Shown: positions 34,810 to 43,976, counted from the stretch's first letter. The stretch is DNA of 64,000 nt from Chromobacterium subtsugae (GCF_001676875.1 NZ_JYKA01000001.1:124001-188000); one strand, 5' to 3'. Numbers and translations are program-made. The notes: generated by a model from the letters alone, not told the origin.

Positions 34810-35589
34810 TCACAAGGCTTGCGGGTCGATGTCGGCGACGCTGTCGAACACGTAGTCCGGCTGATAGGGGAATTGCTCCATCGATTCGCGGCTGGAGACG
34901 CCGGACAGCACCAGCGCGGTGCTCATGCCGGCCTCCAGGCCGCCGACGATGTCGGTGTCCATCCGGTCGCCTATCATCACCGCCTCTTCCGGATGCACGC
35001 CCAGCTTGCGGGTGGCCAGCATCATCATCAGCGAATTGGGCTTGCCGACGATGTAGGGCTTCTTGCCGGTGGCGGCCTCTATCGCCGCCAAGAGCGTGCC
35101 GGCGGCCGGCTCGTAGCCGCCGCCTTCGATCGGGTCGATCATGTCCGGGTTGGTGCCGATGAACTTGGCGCCCTGGTCGATGAAGCGCACCGCCTTCTTG
35201 ATCTGCTCGAAGCTGAAAGTCTGCGACTTGGCCACCACCACGTAGTCCGGATGGGATTCGGAAATGGAGAAGCCGACGTTGTACAGCTCGTTGATCAGGC
35301 CGGCCCCGCCCACCACGTAGGCGGTGGGCATCGCCTTGCGGGTCTGGCTTCTCAGGAACATCGCCGTCGCCATCGCGCTGGTGATGAAGTTGTCTTCGGT
35401 CAGGCCGCCTATGCCCAGGCTCTCCAGCTTCAGCCGCAAATCCAGCGGCGTCTGCTCGGCGTTGTTGGTCAGAAACAGGAAAGGGGTTCGGGTGTCGATC
35501 AGGCGCTGGATGAATTCGCGCGCGCCGGGGATCAGCTGCTTGCCCCGATAGATCACGCCATCCATGTCGGAAATGATGCTTTTGCTCAT
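34810..35589 (-). CDS. nagD: HAD-IIA family phosphatase NagD
   Basis: A 259-residue HAD hydrolase: motif I SDMDGVIYRG (D8/D10), motif II FLTNN, motif III K in YIVGKPN and motif IV MIGDRMDTDI, with the C2-type cap of the NagD group. It dephosphorylates nucleotides and sugar phosphates. The ATG at 35589 starts MSKSIISDMDG, the natural N-terminus. About 230 non-coding bases separate it from the YbaK gene. Confidence 0.92.
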   Translation of the reverse strand: MSKSIISDMDGVIYRGKQLIPGAREFIQRLIDTRTPFLFLTNNAEQTPLDLRLKLESLGIGGLTEDNFITSAMATAMFLRSQTRKAMPTAYVVGGAGLINELYNVGFSISESHPDYVVVAKSQTFSFEQIKKAVRFIDQGAKFIGTNPDMIDPIEGGGYEPAAGTLLAAIEAATGKKPYIVGKPNSLMMMLATRKLGVHPEEAVMIGDRMDTDIVGGLEAGMSTALVLSGVSSRESMEQFPYQPDYVFDSVADIDPQAL

Positions 35590-35761
35590 GCGGTGTATCC
35601 AGAACACGAGTGCCGGTTGCGCGGGCACGGTCGCGGGCTGCGGCATGCCGCCGCAGCCTGGACAGCATAGCATGGCCGCAAGACGGCTTGATTGCGCCAC
35701 TGGCGCCCCAGCGCGCCTGCCCGCAGCCGCCCATCCTTAGCCGCGCGCCAGACTGGCCGCG

Positions 35762-36103
35762 TCAATGCGGCCGCAGCGCGGCGCGGCCCCAGTGGATGCG
35801 GTCTATCTCCGGCAGCTTGCTGATGCTGAGCGCCAGCTCATTGCAGGCCTGCGGCCCCAGCGCCGAGCCGCTCAGCACGATCTGCAGGCAGGCGCGGTCG
35901 TTGGCGCAGGCCGGCATGCTGACGATGCGGCACGCGCACAGGCCCCGGCTTCGCAGCTCGCGCATCACCTGCCTGCGCAGGCTGGTCAACTCCGCCGCCG
36001 CGCAGGTCAGGGTCAATTTGAAGCCTAGCGCGGCGCGTTCGCGCGGGGCCGCGCCGCCGCGCCGAGCCAACATCCGGAAAAAGGCCGCCACTCCCATGCC
36101 CAC
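35762..36103 (-). CDS. small protein resembling the C-terminal ACT-like domain of MgtC
   Basis: A 113-residue protein without membrane segments. Residues 28-110 (FKLTLTCAAAELTSLRRQVMRELRSRGL ... LALSISKLPEIDRIHWGRA) have the rhythm of the cytoplasmic domain that follows the membrane part of MgtC/SapB. No MgtC membrane domain is encoded next to it. It could be a domain remnant or a free-standing regulator. Assignment is tentative; there are no close functional neighbours. Confidence 0.5.
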   Translation of the reverse strand: MGMGVAAFFRMLARRGGAAPRERAALGFKLTLTCAAAELTSLRRQVMRELRSRGLCACRIVSMPACANDRACLQIVLSGSALGPQACNELALSISKLPEIDRIHWGRAALRPH

Positions 36104-36307
36104 CCCCTTTCGGCGCCCGGACGCCGCGCATCGGCCGCTCCCCGCGCCTTATTATCGTTTGTCGATGCCGGCGCCCGCCCTGCTGCCGCGCGCCGGCCAC
36201 TGATGCAGTAAACCGCGTTCCGCATAAAGAAAACGAAAAAAGTGAGAGGATGAGGATAAACATTTCGCCGGACCGGATTGGAGAAAATCCAGCCGGGCGA
36301 GAGCCGG

Positions 36308-37408
36308 CTAGCCGGCCGACGGCAGGTCGATGGTGACCGTCAAGCCGCCGCCGACGCGGTTGGCCGCCATCACGCTGCCTCCATGAGCCAGGATCACGCG
36401 GCGGGTGATGGCGAGGCCCAGGCCGTAGCCGGCGGCGGGAGGGCGCGAACCGCTGCGGAAAAAGGGCTCGAAAATGGCGGCGAGGTCGCCGTCGAACACG
36501 CCAGGCCCCCGATCGGACACGCTGACGCGCAGCCGGCCGGCGTCGGCGCGGGCGGCGATCTCCACCCGGCTGCCGTCCTCGGCATGGCGCACCGCGTTGC
36601 GCGCCACATTCTCGATGGCGCGGTGCAGCAGCTCGCGGCTGCCGCGCGCGCTCAGATGCCCGGCGCAATCCACGCTGATGGCGCAGGCCTTGGCCTCCGC
36701 CTCCAAACCGGCGTCGGCGGCGATATCGGCCAGCATCTCGGCCAGATCGAACGTCTCTTCCACGCCGTCGGCGATGCCGGCGTCCAGCCGCGCCAGGGTC
36801 AGCAACTCGCCCACCAGCGCATCCATCCGCGCCGTGTCGCGCTCGATGCGGTCGATGAACTCCGCCGCGCGCTCCGGCTGCTGCCGCGTCAGGTCGGCCG
36901 CCGCCTGCAGCCGCGCCAGCGGCGAACGCAGTTCGTGCGACACGTCGTGCAGCAGCCGGCGCTGCGCGTCCAACAGTTTTTGCAGCCGCTCGGCCATGCG
37001 GTCGAAATCGTCGCCCAGATCGGCCAGCTCATCGTTGCGCCCCGCCATCGCGGCGCCGGCGCGGACATCCAGCCGTCCTGTCGCCGCCGCGTCGAACGCG
37101 GCCCGCATAGTCCGGATGGGTTTGGCGAAATACCAGGCCAACAAGGCGGCGAACAGCAAGCTGGCGATGCTGCCGGCCAGCAAGGGCAGCAACAGCATGG
37201 ACAGGCCGGCAGGCGGCGGACCATGGCGCGGCGGCCGCGGCGGGCCGTGCGCCGGGGGGCCGGCATCCGGCGGCGGCCCCTCTCCGGCGGCCAGCGCCGG
37301 CCGGGGCCGATCAGGATGGCCCAGCCACACCGCGGTGGCCACGCCGCCCATGGTGAGCAGCTGCGCCAGCCACAAAAACAGGAAGAACTTCCAGAACAGG
37401 CGGCCCAT
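36308..37408 (-). CDS. cpxA: two-component sensor kinase, CpxA/RstB-like, with proline-rich short sensor loop
   Basis: A 366-residue kinase. TM1 about 7-28; a periplasmic loop of only about 40 residues (30-70) that is almost entirely Pro, Gly and His; TM2 about 71-93; HAMP; H-box LLHDVSHELRSPLARL with H158; N-box ENVARNAVRHA; DRGPG and GYGLGLAI. It is called CpxA-like because of its partner and a perfect CpxR box nearby, but E. coli CpxA has a large folded sensor, so signal input must differ. It follows the regulator gene at a 4-base gap. Confidence 0.85.
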   Translation of the reverse strand: MGRLFWKFFLFLWLAQLLTMGGVATAVWLGHPDRPRPALAAGEGPPPDAGPPAHGPPRPPRHGPPPAGLSMLLLPLLAGSIASLLFAALLAWYFAKPIRTMRAAFDAAATGRLDVRAGAAMAGRNDELADLGDDFDRMAERLQKLLDAQRRLLHDVSHELRSPLARLQAAADLTRQQPERAAEFIDRIERDTARMDALVGELLTLARLDAGIADGVEETFDLAEMLADIAADAGLEAEAKACAISVDCAGHLSARGSRELLHRAIENVARNAVRHAEDGSRVEIAARADAGRLRVSVSDRGPGVFDGDLAAIFEPFFRSGSRPPAAGYGLGLAITRRVILAHGGSVMAANRVGGGLTVTIDLPSAG

Positions 37409-37412
37409 CGCG

Positions 37413-38096
37413 TCAACCGGCTATCAATTGGTAACCCTTGCGGATCACGGTCTGGATCCGCGGGCTGCCGTCCGCCAGCGGCCCCAGCTTGTGGCGGATG
37501 CTGCTGATATGCACGTCTATGCTGCGGTCGAAGCGGGCCAAGGGCCGGCCCAGCGCTTGTTGCGACAATTCGGCCTTGGACACCGGCATGCCGGCGTGGC
37601 GCGCCAGCGCCTCCACCAGATTGTATTCGGTGCTGGTCAGCTCCACCGCTTGCCCGCCGCGCTCCACCCGCCGCAGCGCCGGCCACACCGTCAGCGCCCC
37701 GGCCACGATGGCCGGCGCCGCCGGAAGCTGCGCCGCGCCTGCCACACGCTTCAGAATGGCGCGGATGCGCGCCGCCAGTTCGCGCGGCGTGCATGGCTTG
37801 GGCACATAGTCGTCGGCGCCCAGCTCCAGCCCGGCGATGCGGTCGGCATCGTCGCCGCGCGCGGTCAGCATGATCACCGGCATCGCGCTCGCGGCGCGGA
37901 TGCGGGACAACGCCGCTATGCCGTCCATGCCCGGCATCATCACGTCCAGCACCGCGATGTCATGCCGCCCCGACAAGGCCGCGGCCACGCCGGCCGGGCC
38001 GTCGTGGGCGCAGGACACGGCGAAGCCTTCGCGCGCCAGGTAGTCGCGCAGCAGCTCCAGCAATTCGATGTCGTCGTCCACCAGCAGCACATTCAT
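37413..38096 (-). CDS. cpxR: OmpR-family response regulator, CpxR-like
   Basis: A 227-residue regulator: D8/D9, phospho-acceptor D51 (VLDVMMPGMDG), T78-like MLTARGDD, K (YVPKPCTPREL) and a winged-helix output domain (LTSTEYNLVEALARHAGMPVSKAEL, DVHISSIRHKLG). It is operonic with the kinase and divergent from the CpxP/Spy-like gene, whose upstream region has a consensus CpxR site. That context makes CpxR the best name. Confidence 0.9.
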   Translation of the reverse strand: MNVLLVDDDIELLELLRDYLAREGFAVSCAHDGPAGVAAALSGRHDIAVLDVMMPGMDGIAALSRIRAASAMPVIMLTARGDDADRIAGLELGADDYVPKPCTPRELAARIRAILKRVAGAAQLPAAPAIVAGALTVWPALRRVERGGQAVELTSTEYNLVEALARHAGMPVSKAELSQQALGRPLARFDRSIDVHISSIRHKLGPLADGSPRIQTVIRKGYQLIAG

Positions 38097-38163
38097 GTCA
38101 AACCGCGCCTCATGATCGCAATGCTGCGGATATTAAGGCACGCCCCCGCGGCGGCGGCAATCC

Positions 38164-38178
38164 TTTACCCCGATTTAC
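38164..38178 (-). promoter_or_regulatory. CpxR binding box
   Basis: On the minus strand the sequence is GTAAA-TCGGG-GTAAA, a perfect match to the E. coli CpxR-P consensus GTAAA-N5-GTAAA. It lies in the 179-base divergent region, 68 bases from the regulator start and 98 from the Spy/CpxP-like start, so it can control both. Confidence 0.75.
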
Positions 38179-38275
38179 ACCGGCGCTAACGCCGTTTAAC
38201 GCCGGCGCGGGAAACAATGGCTTCCATGGCGCGGCCGGCTTCTTCGGCAGGCCGGCCAGACTGGAGGGAATGCAA

Positions 38276-38767
38276 ATGCAGACCGCGAAGAAACGATGGA
38301 CCATCCGCCTGGCGGCGGGAATGGCGGCGGCGGCGCTGGCCGCCGGGGTGATGGCGCATGAACCGGCCGGCGACGAGCAGCCTGCCGAATGCCCGCCTCT
38401 GCCGCCGCTGCACGGCGCCGGCTGGCTGGCCGTCCCAGGACTGCCGCAGGCGGCGCTGCGCGGCATCAAGCTGACCGAGGCGCAAGAGGACAAGCTATTC
38501 GAGTTGTCGCAGGCGCAAGCGCCGGCGCGGCGCGCGCTGGCCAAGCAAGCGGCGCGCTCGCATGAAGACCTGCGCCGCGCCGCCGAAACCGAGCCTTTCG
38601 ACGAAGCGCGGGTGCGCGCGCTGGCGGAAGTGCACGCCCAGGCGATGGCCAGGCTGTTTCTGATGCAGGCCGAGCTGGATGCCAAAGCCCGCGCGCTGCT
38701 GACAAGCGAGCAACGCCGACAATACGCCGCGGCGCGCCCGGCGCCCTGCCCTCCTCAGGCCCGCTAG
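38276..38767 (+). CDS. CpxP/Spy-family periplasmic protein
   Basis: A 163-residue secreted protein: signal peptide (RWTIRLAAGMAAAALAAGVMA) then an all-helical LTxxQ-type region (IKLTEAQEDKLFELSQAQAPARRALAK ... LTSEQRRQYAA). Spy/CpxP proteins bind misfolded periplasmic proteins and damp the Cpx response. GGAGGG lies seven bases before the ATG at 38276. It is divergent from the cpxRA-like operon with a CpxR box between, matching the cpxP-cpxRA layout. Confidence 0.87.
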   Translation: MQTAKKRWTIRLAAGMAAAALAAGVMAHEPAGDEQPAECPPLPPLHGAGWLAVPGLPQAALRGIKLTEAQEDKLFELSQAQAPARRALAKQAARSHEDLRRAAETEPFDEARVRALAEVHAQAMARLFLMQAELDAKARALLTSEQRRQYAAARPAPCPPQAR

Positions 38768-39073
38768 CCCTGCCGACCAACACTGACGGCGGCGCATCGG
38801 CAGCCCGGTCGCCCCTCCCGCCATGGCCGGCCGCCCGAAACGCCTGCCGATGCATTTATCATTTTAATGTTAATATACCGGTTCTGAACCTTCATTCAGG
38901 CCAAGTTGAAATTCATTACAAAAATAATACTTAAAAGTACTTTATTCGGCGCCGCGCGCACTGTAGATCGCCTGCGCAACGCTTGCCGCCTCCCGGCTCA
39001 TGATTCGGCTTTTGCCGCGGAAAACCAGCTATCCAAACAAGCTATTCGCGCACACTGATGAAATGGGATTTCC
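38768..39073. other. AT-rich promoter region of the luxR-type gene
   Basis: About 300 bases. The second half is strongly AT-rich and leads into an equally AT-rich gene. A small dyad (AAAGTACTTT-like, near 38935) is the only structure I see. No gene. Confidence 0.45.
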
Positions 39074-39937
39074 ATGGAAAACATCAATTTTCAAAGCGAT
39101 GCCTTCTACGCCACCAATCCGTCATTCACTGCCACCAATCATATTATTGAATTCACCAAACCGCTGAAAATCCTGAAAATAGATTACTTCACGTTTGATC
39201 GGCACTTCAAAGACAACTCCAGAGTGGTGCTGACCAATTCGATAGACTGGATCACCCACTACTGGCGCAACGACATGTACCAGCACGCCATTTTCGAGAA
39301 CAATCCGCTGAGTTTCTCCGATGGCCATGTCTTCTGGAACTGGCTCAACCGCGAACCTATCTATTCCGCCGCCAGCCAATTCGGCATAGACAACGGCATC
39401 ACCATGATCGAGAAGCACATCGACTACACCGATTTCTTTCATTTCGGCTCAATCAATGACAACAGCGTGAACAACAACTACATCATGAGCAAAATGGGAA
39501 TCCTGCACCAGTTCATTTCCCTGTTCAAATACAAAATGCAGGACATGATCAGCGATGCCGGCAAGAAAAGAATCTATGTTCCGGATTTCAAGAAAAGCCT
39601 GGCTTCGATACAGGAAGGCGAAGTCAACAATGAAATCGTCGGGCTGGATTTTTACAAGCTGATCAATCGGCGCGATGTTTCCCGGATCTACCTGGGCGAG
39701 GAATACAACAACGCCTATCTGACCAAGAAAGAGGTAGAGCTGATGAAGGAGCTGACCAGCGGCAATTCATGCCAGGAAGCCTCGCTCAATCTGGGTATTT
39801 CCAGCGACGCGGTCAACAAGCACATCAAGAACATCAAGGACAAGCTGAATTGCCGCACGCTTTGCCAGCTTGGCTTCGTGATGGGCAAGCTGAGCTCGAA
39901 AAACATCTATCCGTTTTTAATAGGCGACAGGAGTTGA
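39074..39937 (+). CDS. LuxR-family transcriptional regulator
   Basis: A 287-residue protein. The C-terminal LuxR helix-turn-helix is at about 217-275 (LTKKEVELMKELTSGNSCQEASLNLGISSDAVNKHIKNIKDKL). The N-terminal 180 residues have a spacing of aromatic residues like the autoinducer-binding domain (WITHYWRNDMYQHAIFENNPLSF), but the DP pair that contacts acyl-homoserine lactone is NP, so AHL sensing is doubtful. Base composition is clearly lower in GC than neighbours, suggesting transfer. Its stop is 2 bases before the transaldolase start, so it shares the operon with the fsa- and fucP-like genes and probably regulates them. Confidence 0.85.
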   Translation: MENINFQSDAFYATNPSFTATNHIIEFTKPLKILKIDYFTFDRHFKDNSRVVLTNSIDWITHYWRNDMYQHAIFENNPLSFSDGHVFWNWLNREPIYSAASQFGIDNGITMIEKHIDYTDFFHFGSINDNSVNNNYIMSKMGILHQFISLFKYKMQDMISDAGKKRIYVPDFKKSLASIQEGEVNNEIVGLDFYKLINRRDVSRIYLGEEYNNAYLTKKEVELMKELTSGNSCQEASLNLGISSDAVNKHIKNIKDKLNCRTLCQLGFVMGKLSSKNIYPFLIGDRS

Positions 39938-39939
39938 GA

Positions 39940-40638
39940 ATGAAGATTTGGCTGGACACGATAGATTTCGACATCATCCGCAATGCGCAAGCGCTGGGCG
40001 TTCTCGCCGGGGTAACCACCAATCCGGCGATACTGGCCGCGGCCGACCTGCCGGCGCAAACCGTCATCGAAACCCTGCTGGACATCCAGGATGGCCAGGT
40101 GGCGGCCCAGGTCACCCGTGACGACTTGCCGGGCATGCTGGCCCAGGCGCGCGCGCTAGCGCGAATCAGCCCGCGGATGGTGATCAAGATCCCGGCGATC
40201 CGCCACGGCTTCCAGGCGATCGCCACCTTGGAAAAGGAAGGCATCGCCACCCTGGCCACCACCATCTTCGAAACCCGGCAGATCCTGATGGCCGGCATGG
40301 TGGGCGCCAGCTACGCCGCCCCCTATGTGAACCGCATCGAACAATCCACCGGCAACGCCTTCGCCATCCTCAGCGAATCGCAGGCCATCCTCGAACGCTA
40401 CCGCTACAAGACCATCATCATGGCCGCCGCCATCAAATCGGTCGAACAATGCGTGCGCTGCGCGCAGTTGGGAATCGGCGCCGCCACCCTGCCGTCCGAC
40501 ATCTACCGCGGCCTGTTCGCCTCCAACCACGATATCGACGACAGCCTGGCCAAATTCGACGCGGCATGGGCGGCAAGCAAGTTCACCTCCGGCTCCAGCC
40601 TGTTTCACGTTCCGGCCGCCAAGGAAGCCCGCCTATGA
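39940..40638 (+). CDS. transaldolase / fructose-6-phosphate aldolase-family protein
   Basis: A 232-residue class I aldolase of the small transaldolase group: MKIWLDTIDFDIIRNA, LAGVTTNPAILA, MVIKIPAIRHGFQAI (with the Schiff-base lysine in KIPA), ATTIFETRQ and TIIMAAAIKS. It probably splits or makes a ketose phosphate. CAGGAG precedes the ATG at 39940. Its TGA overlaps the FucP-type transporter ATG by 4 bases, so sugar uptake and aldol cleavage are linked. Confidence 0.88.
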   Translation: MKIWLDTIDFDIIRNAQALGVLAGVTTNPAILAAADLPAQTVIETLLDIQDGQVAAQVTRDDLPGMLAQARALARISPRMVIKIPAIRHGFQAIATLEKEGIATLATTIFETRQILMAGMVGASYAAPYVNRIEQSTGNAFAILSESQAILERYRYKTIIMAAAIKSVEQCVRCAQLGIGAATLPSDIYRGLFASNHDIDDSLAKFDAAWAASKFTSGSSLFHVPAAKEARL

Positions 40639-41858
40639 ACCGTCCCGACCCCGCGCTGAGGAAAACCATCTTCCTGGTGACCTGCACCTTCTTCCTGTGG
40701 GGCATGTCCTACGGCTTGCTCGACGTGCTGAACAAGCACTTCCAGGAATCCATGCACATCGGCAAGGCGCAATCCGGCCTGCTGCAGCTGTCTTACTTTT
40801 CCGCCTACTTCGTCATCGCGCTGCCCGCGGCGGCCATCAACAAGCGCTACGGCTATAAAAAGGGACTGATCGCGGGCCTGCTGCTGTTTTCCGCCGGCGC
40901 GCTGCTGTTCATCCCCTCGCTGCGCGAAGGCAGCTTCGCCGGCTTCATTTGCGCGCTGTTCATCCTCGCTTGCGGCCTGGGCGTGCTGGAGGCCACCGCC
41001 AATCCTTACATGACGCTGCTGGGCGACCCGCGCGGCTCGGAAAAGCGGCTGAACCTGGCCCAGTCGTTCTGCGGCCTCGGCACCATAGTCGGCCCGCTGA
41101 TCGGCGGCGCGCTCTTCTTCAGGATCGGCGGCAGCGACGCGCAAGCGCAGCACGGCGCGGTGATGCAGGTTTACGTGTGGATTTCCGCCTTCGTGGTGCT
41201 GCTGGCCGCGGTGATCGCCCGCACCGACATGCCGGCGGCGGAGCAGGCAAGCGAGCGCGCCTCCGACCCGGGCGCGTCCCTGCTCGGCAACGGCCGCTTC
41301 ATCGGCGGGGTGGCCGCGCAATTCTTCTATGTGGCGGCCCAGGTCGGCATCGGCGCCTTCTTCATCAACTACGCGATGGAAAACCAGGCCTCGCTGTCCG
41401 CCAAGGACGCCGCCTGGCTGCTGTCGGCGGCGATGCTGCTGTTCATGGCCGGCCGCTTCGCCGGCACCTACGCCATCGCCCGCCTGCCTTCGCAAAGGCT
41501 GCTGACCGGCTATGCGCTCGCCAGCATCGTCCTGTCGCTGGTCGTCGTCTTCGCCGGCGGCCGGCTGGCGGTCTTCGCCCTGATGGGCTTGTTTTTCTTC
41601 ATGTCCATCATGTATCCGACGATATTCTCGCTCGCGATCAAGGACGTGGGAGCGAAGACCAAACAGGCCGGCTCCATCCTGACCATGGCGGTCAGCGGCG
41701 GCGCGCTCTATCCGTACCTGATGGGCTATATCGCCGACCGGCAGCCCATCGCCCACGCCTACCTGCTGCCGCTGGCCAGCTTCGTGGCGATCTTCGCCTA
41801 CGGCCTGTACCTGGAAAACAAGCCGGCGCCGCTGCCGGCGCCCGCCGCCGCGCGCTGA
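40635..41858 (+). CDS. MFS sugar:H+ symporter, FucP family
   Basis: A 407-residue, 12-helix major facilitator protein of the L-fucose permease group: TFFLWGMSYGLLDVLNKHFQ, SYFSAYFVIALPAA, ACGLGVLEATANPY and SIMYPTIFSLAIKDVG are characteristic. Substrates of this family are fucose, glucose/galactose or N-acetylglucosamine; which applies here is unknown. It is translationally coupled to the aldolase gene and third in the LuxR-led operon. A strong hairpin follows. Confidence 0.9.
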   Translation: MNRPDPALRKTIFLVTCTFFLWGMSYGLLDVLNKHFQESMHIGKAQSGLLQLSYFSAYFVIALPAAAINKRYGYKKGLIAGLLLFSAGALLFIPSLREGSFAGFICALFILACGLGVLEATANPYMTLLGDPRGSEKRLNLAQSFCGLGTIVGPLIGGALFFRIGGSDAQAQHGAVMQVYVWISAFVVLLAAVIARTDMPAAEQASERASDPGASLLGNGRFIGGVAAQFFYVAAQVGIGAFFINYAMENQASLSAKDAAWLLSAAMLLFMAGRFAGTYAIARLPSQRLLTGYALASIVLSLVVVFAGGRLAVFALMGLFFFMSIMYPTIFSLAIKDVGAKTKQAGSILTMAVSGGALYPYLMGYIADRQPIAHAYLLPLASFVAIFAYGLYLENKPAPLPAPAAAR

Positions 41859-41885
41859 AGCGCAGACGCCAGCCCGGCATGCCCG

Positions 41886-41912
41886 CGATAGCCATCCTTG
41901 CGATGGCTATCG
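41886..41912 (+). terminator. hairpin terminator after the fucP-type gene
   Basis: Perfect 11-bp stem CGATAGCCATC / GATGGCTATCG with a 5-base loop, 28 bases after the stop codon, followed by a short T-containing tail. Probably ends the LuxR operon. Confidence 0.6.
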
Positions 41913-42108
41913 TCCGTTTCGGCCGCCGGAAATCTACTACAGATTTCTGTACTTACCGCCGCCCGGCGGATACGGTATCTTCCCGCATGCCATCAGCACA
42001 TGGCTTTCGGCCTGCTTGGCCGGCATGGGGGCAACACTTTTTCAAACCGTCTCGACAATAACAAAAGCATGGGAATTCCGGCGCTTCTACAGGCTTGAGG
42101 TGCAAAGC

Positions 42109-42351
42109 ATGGAACTGAAAAACCTAGTCAAGAAAATAGAAGACGACGACTTCGCCGTCGACAGCATCCAGGGCGACTCCGTGATCATCACCCGGCCCGT
42201 GATCCTGGGCGAGAAAGACTCGGAATGGGAAGGTTCGCCGATTTTCAACCGCGAATACCTGATAGACCTGATCGCCATCAGCCTGGCCTACCAGGTGTTG
42301 GACCACTCCGACCTGAACACCGCCTTAAGCAAAGCCAACGCCTTCACCTGA
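42109..42351 (+). CDS. small hypothetical protein
   Basis: An 80-residue acidic protein starting MELKNLVKKIEDDDFAVD, with GAGGTG seven bases upstream. No signal peptide, membrane segment or domain I recognise. The sequence looks well folded (alternating hydrophobic pattern) and is probably a real, lineage-specific gene. Upstream 250 bases hold the terminator at 41886 and nothing else clear. Confidence 0.6.
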   Translation: MELKNLVKKIEDDDFAVDSIQGDSVIITRPVILGEKDSEWEGSPIFNREYLIDLIAISLAYQVLDHSDLNTALSKANAFT

Positions 42352-42509
42352 AGACGCCGTTCCGCTCCATTCCGCCGCGGCTGCCCTGTTTTCCCCCGGA
42401 TGCCCAGCTTGCCTTTCGCCTGTCCCGCAACCGCCAGACCGCCGCCGCAGGCAAGGGAAACCGGGCGGCGTCCGCCGCGAACGCGGAGCCCCTCGCCAAC
42501 AGCTCAGGC

Positions 42510-43916
42510 TTATTGCCACTCGGCGGCGGCCAGCCCCAGCGCTCCGGCCGGATGCGCCCAATGCATGGGCGCGCCGGCGATGGCCAGCGGCGGCAGGATG
42601 CGCCGCGCCGCGCCCCACGACGTGCTTTCCACAGCGCCAGCCAGATCCTCCGGCCGCTCCGGCGACAGCGGGCCGGCATCGCCGGGGTTGGCATGCGCCG
42701 TCAACAGCCGGGCGGTGCGCGCCAGCGAGGCCTGGGCGCTGCAGCCTTCGCCGCTTGCCAGCCGCCCGCTCAGTCCGCGGATCGCCGCCGCCGCCAGCAA
42801 ATAGCCGGTGGCATGGTCTAGCGCCTGGTTCGGCAAGGGCAGCGGACGCTCGGCGCCGCTGGCGCGCATGCCGGCGTCGGCAATGCCGCTGCTCATCTGG
42901 ATCAGGCTGTCGAAACCACGGCGGCCGCGCCAAGGTCCGGTCCAGCCGTAGGCGTCCAAAGACACGTCCACCAGCCCCGGATTGAGCTCGCGCCGCCGCG
43001 CCGCGCCCAGGCCCAGCCGCTCCAGCGCATCCGGCCGATAACCATGCACCAGCACATCCGCCCCGATCAACAGCCGCTCCAGCCGGGCGCGGCCGGCCGG
43101 GTTTTTCAGATCCAGCCGCGCGCAGCGCTTTCCCAGCGTCACCTCCGGCACCGTGCCCGGCTCCTCCCAGCCATGCGGGTCTATCCGCAGCACCTCGGCG
43201 CCGAAGCCGGCCAGGAAACGCGTGGCCACCGGCCCGGCCAATACCCGCGTCAGATCCAGCACGCGCACGCCGCGCAAGGGGCGCTCGCGCGTCGGCGTCC
43301 ATGCCGGCGCGGCGGCGCGGATGCCGGCTCGCCAACGCAGCAGCGGCTCGTCCGCCACCGCCCGGCCCTGCGGATGCTCGGCCCATTCGGCCAACGTGCG
43401 CATGGCGGCGGCGCAGCCATGGCGTTCCACCACCGCCGCCTCCAGCTCATCCGCGCGCCAGCCGGCCACCGCCCGCGCCACCGCCTCCCGGTCGGCCGCG
43501 GCGCCCAGCACCGCCAGCGCGGCGTCGCGGTGATGCGGCGCATTGGTGTGCAGCCGTATCCAGCCGTCGGCCGCCCGGTAGTCGCCGGCGACGGCATCCC
43601 AGATTGGCGGCAGGGCCCAGCCTTGCGGCCGCAGCGACGCGGTGAACCAGAACGACGCCAGACGCTTGTCCACCACCACCTGCGGCATCGCCCCGCCGGC
43701 CAGCGCCAGCAGCTCCGCCATCGCCAAACCCGCCGCGCTTATCGCCGCCGCGGCGAAATCGGTGACGGCGAACGCCGACGGCAACGCGCCGTCGCCCGTC
43801 ATCGCGACGTGGGCCAACAAGGCGGCATCGCCGCCCGCCGCCTGCCAGAAAGCCTTCAGATAATGCTGCGCCGGCGCTATTCGGCCGGCTGTCGCGATGC
43901 ATTCCGTATCGAACAT
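42510..43916 (-). CDS. CoA-transferase family III (CaiB/BaiF) protein
   Basis: A 468-residue protein of the formyl-CoA transferase/CaiB group: GVRVLDLTRVLAGPVATRFLAGFGAEVLRIDP is the family hallmark, followed by LGKRCARLDLKNPAGRARL, DVLVHGYRPDALERLGLG and RRGFDSLIQMSSGIA. These enzymes move CoA between carboxylic acids. It is divergent from an HTH-citrate synthase fusion, a pairing that suggests one short-chain or C4-C6 acyl-CoA pathway, with the fusion as its regulator. Confidence 0.87.
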   Translation of the reverse strand: MFDTECIATAGRIAPAQHYLKAFWQAAGGDAALLAHVAMTGDGALPSAFAVTDFAAAAISAAGLAMAELLALAGGAMPQVVVDKRLASFWFTASLRPQGWALPPIWDAVAGDYRAADGWIRLHTNAPHHRDAALAVLGAAADREAVARAVAGWRADELEAAVVERHGCAAAMRTLAEWAEHPQGRAVADEPLLRWRAGIRAAAPAWTPTRERPLRGVRVLDLTRVLAGPVATRFLAGFGAEVLRIDPHGWEEPGTVPEVTLGKRCARLDLKNPAGRARLERLLIGADVLVHGYRPDALERLGLGAARRRELNPGLVDVSLDAYGWTGPWRGRRGFDSLIQMSSGIADAGMRASGAERPLPLPNQALDHATGYLLAAAAIRGLSGRLASGEGCSAQASLARTARLLTAHANPGDAGPLSPERPEDLAGAVESTSWGAARRILPPLAIAGAPMHWAHPAGALGLAAAEWQ

Positions 43917-43976
43917 GACGCTTCTCCTTTGCGTGAACCCACTCGAAGAATATGCTCATTGAAATAATTGTCAACA

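Noticed and set aside
36474-38189. 571-residue plus-strand open frame opposite the cpxRA-like genes
   Set aside because: Shadow frame; the minus strand carries a clear kinase and response regulator.
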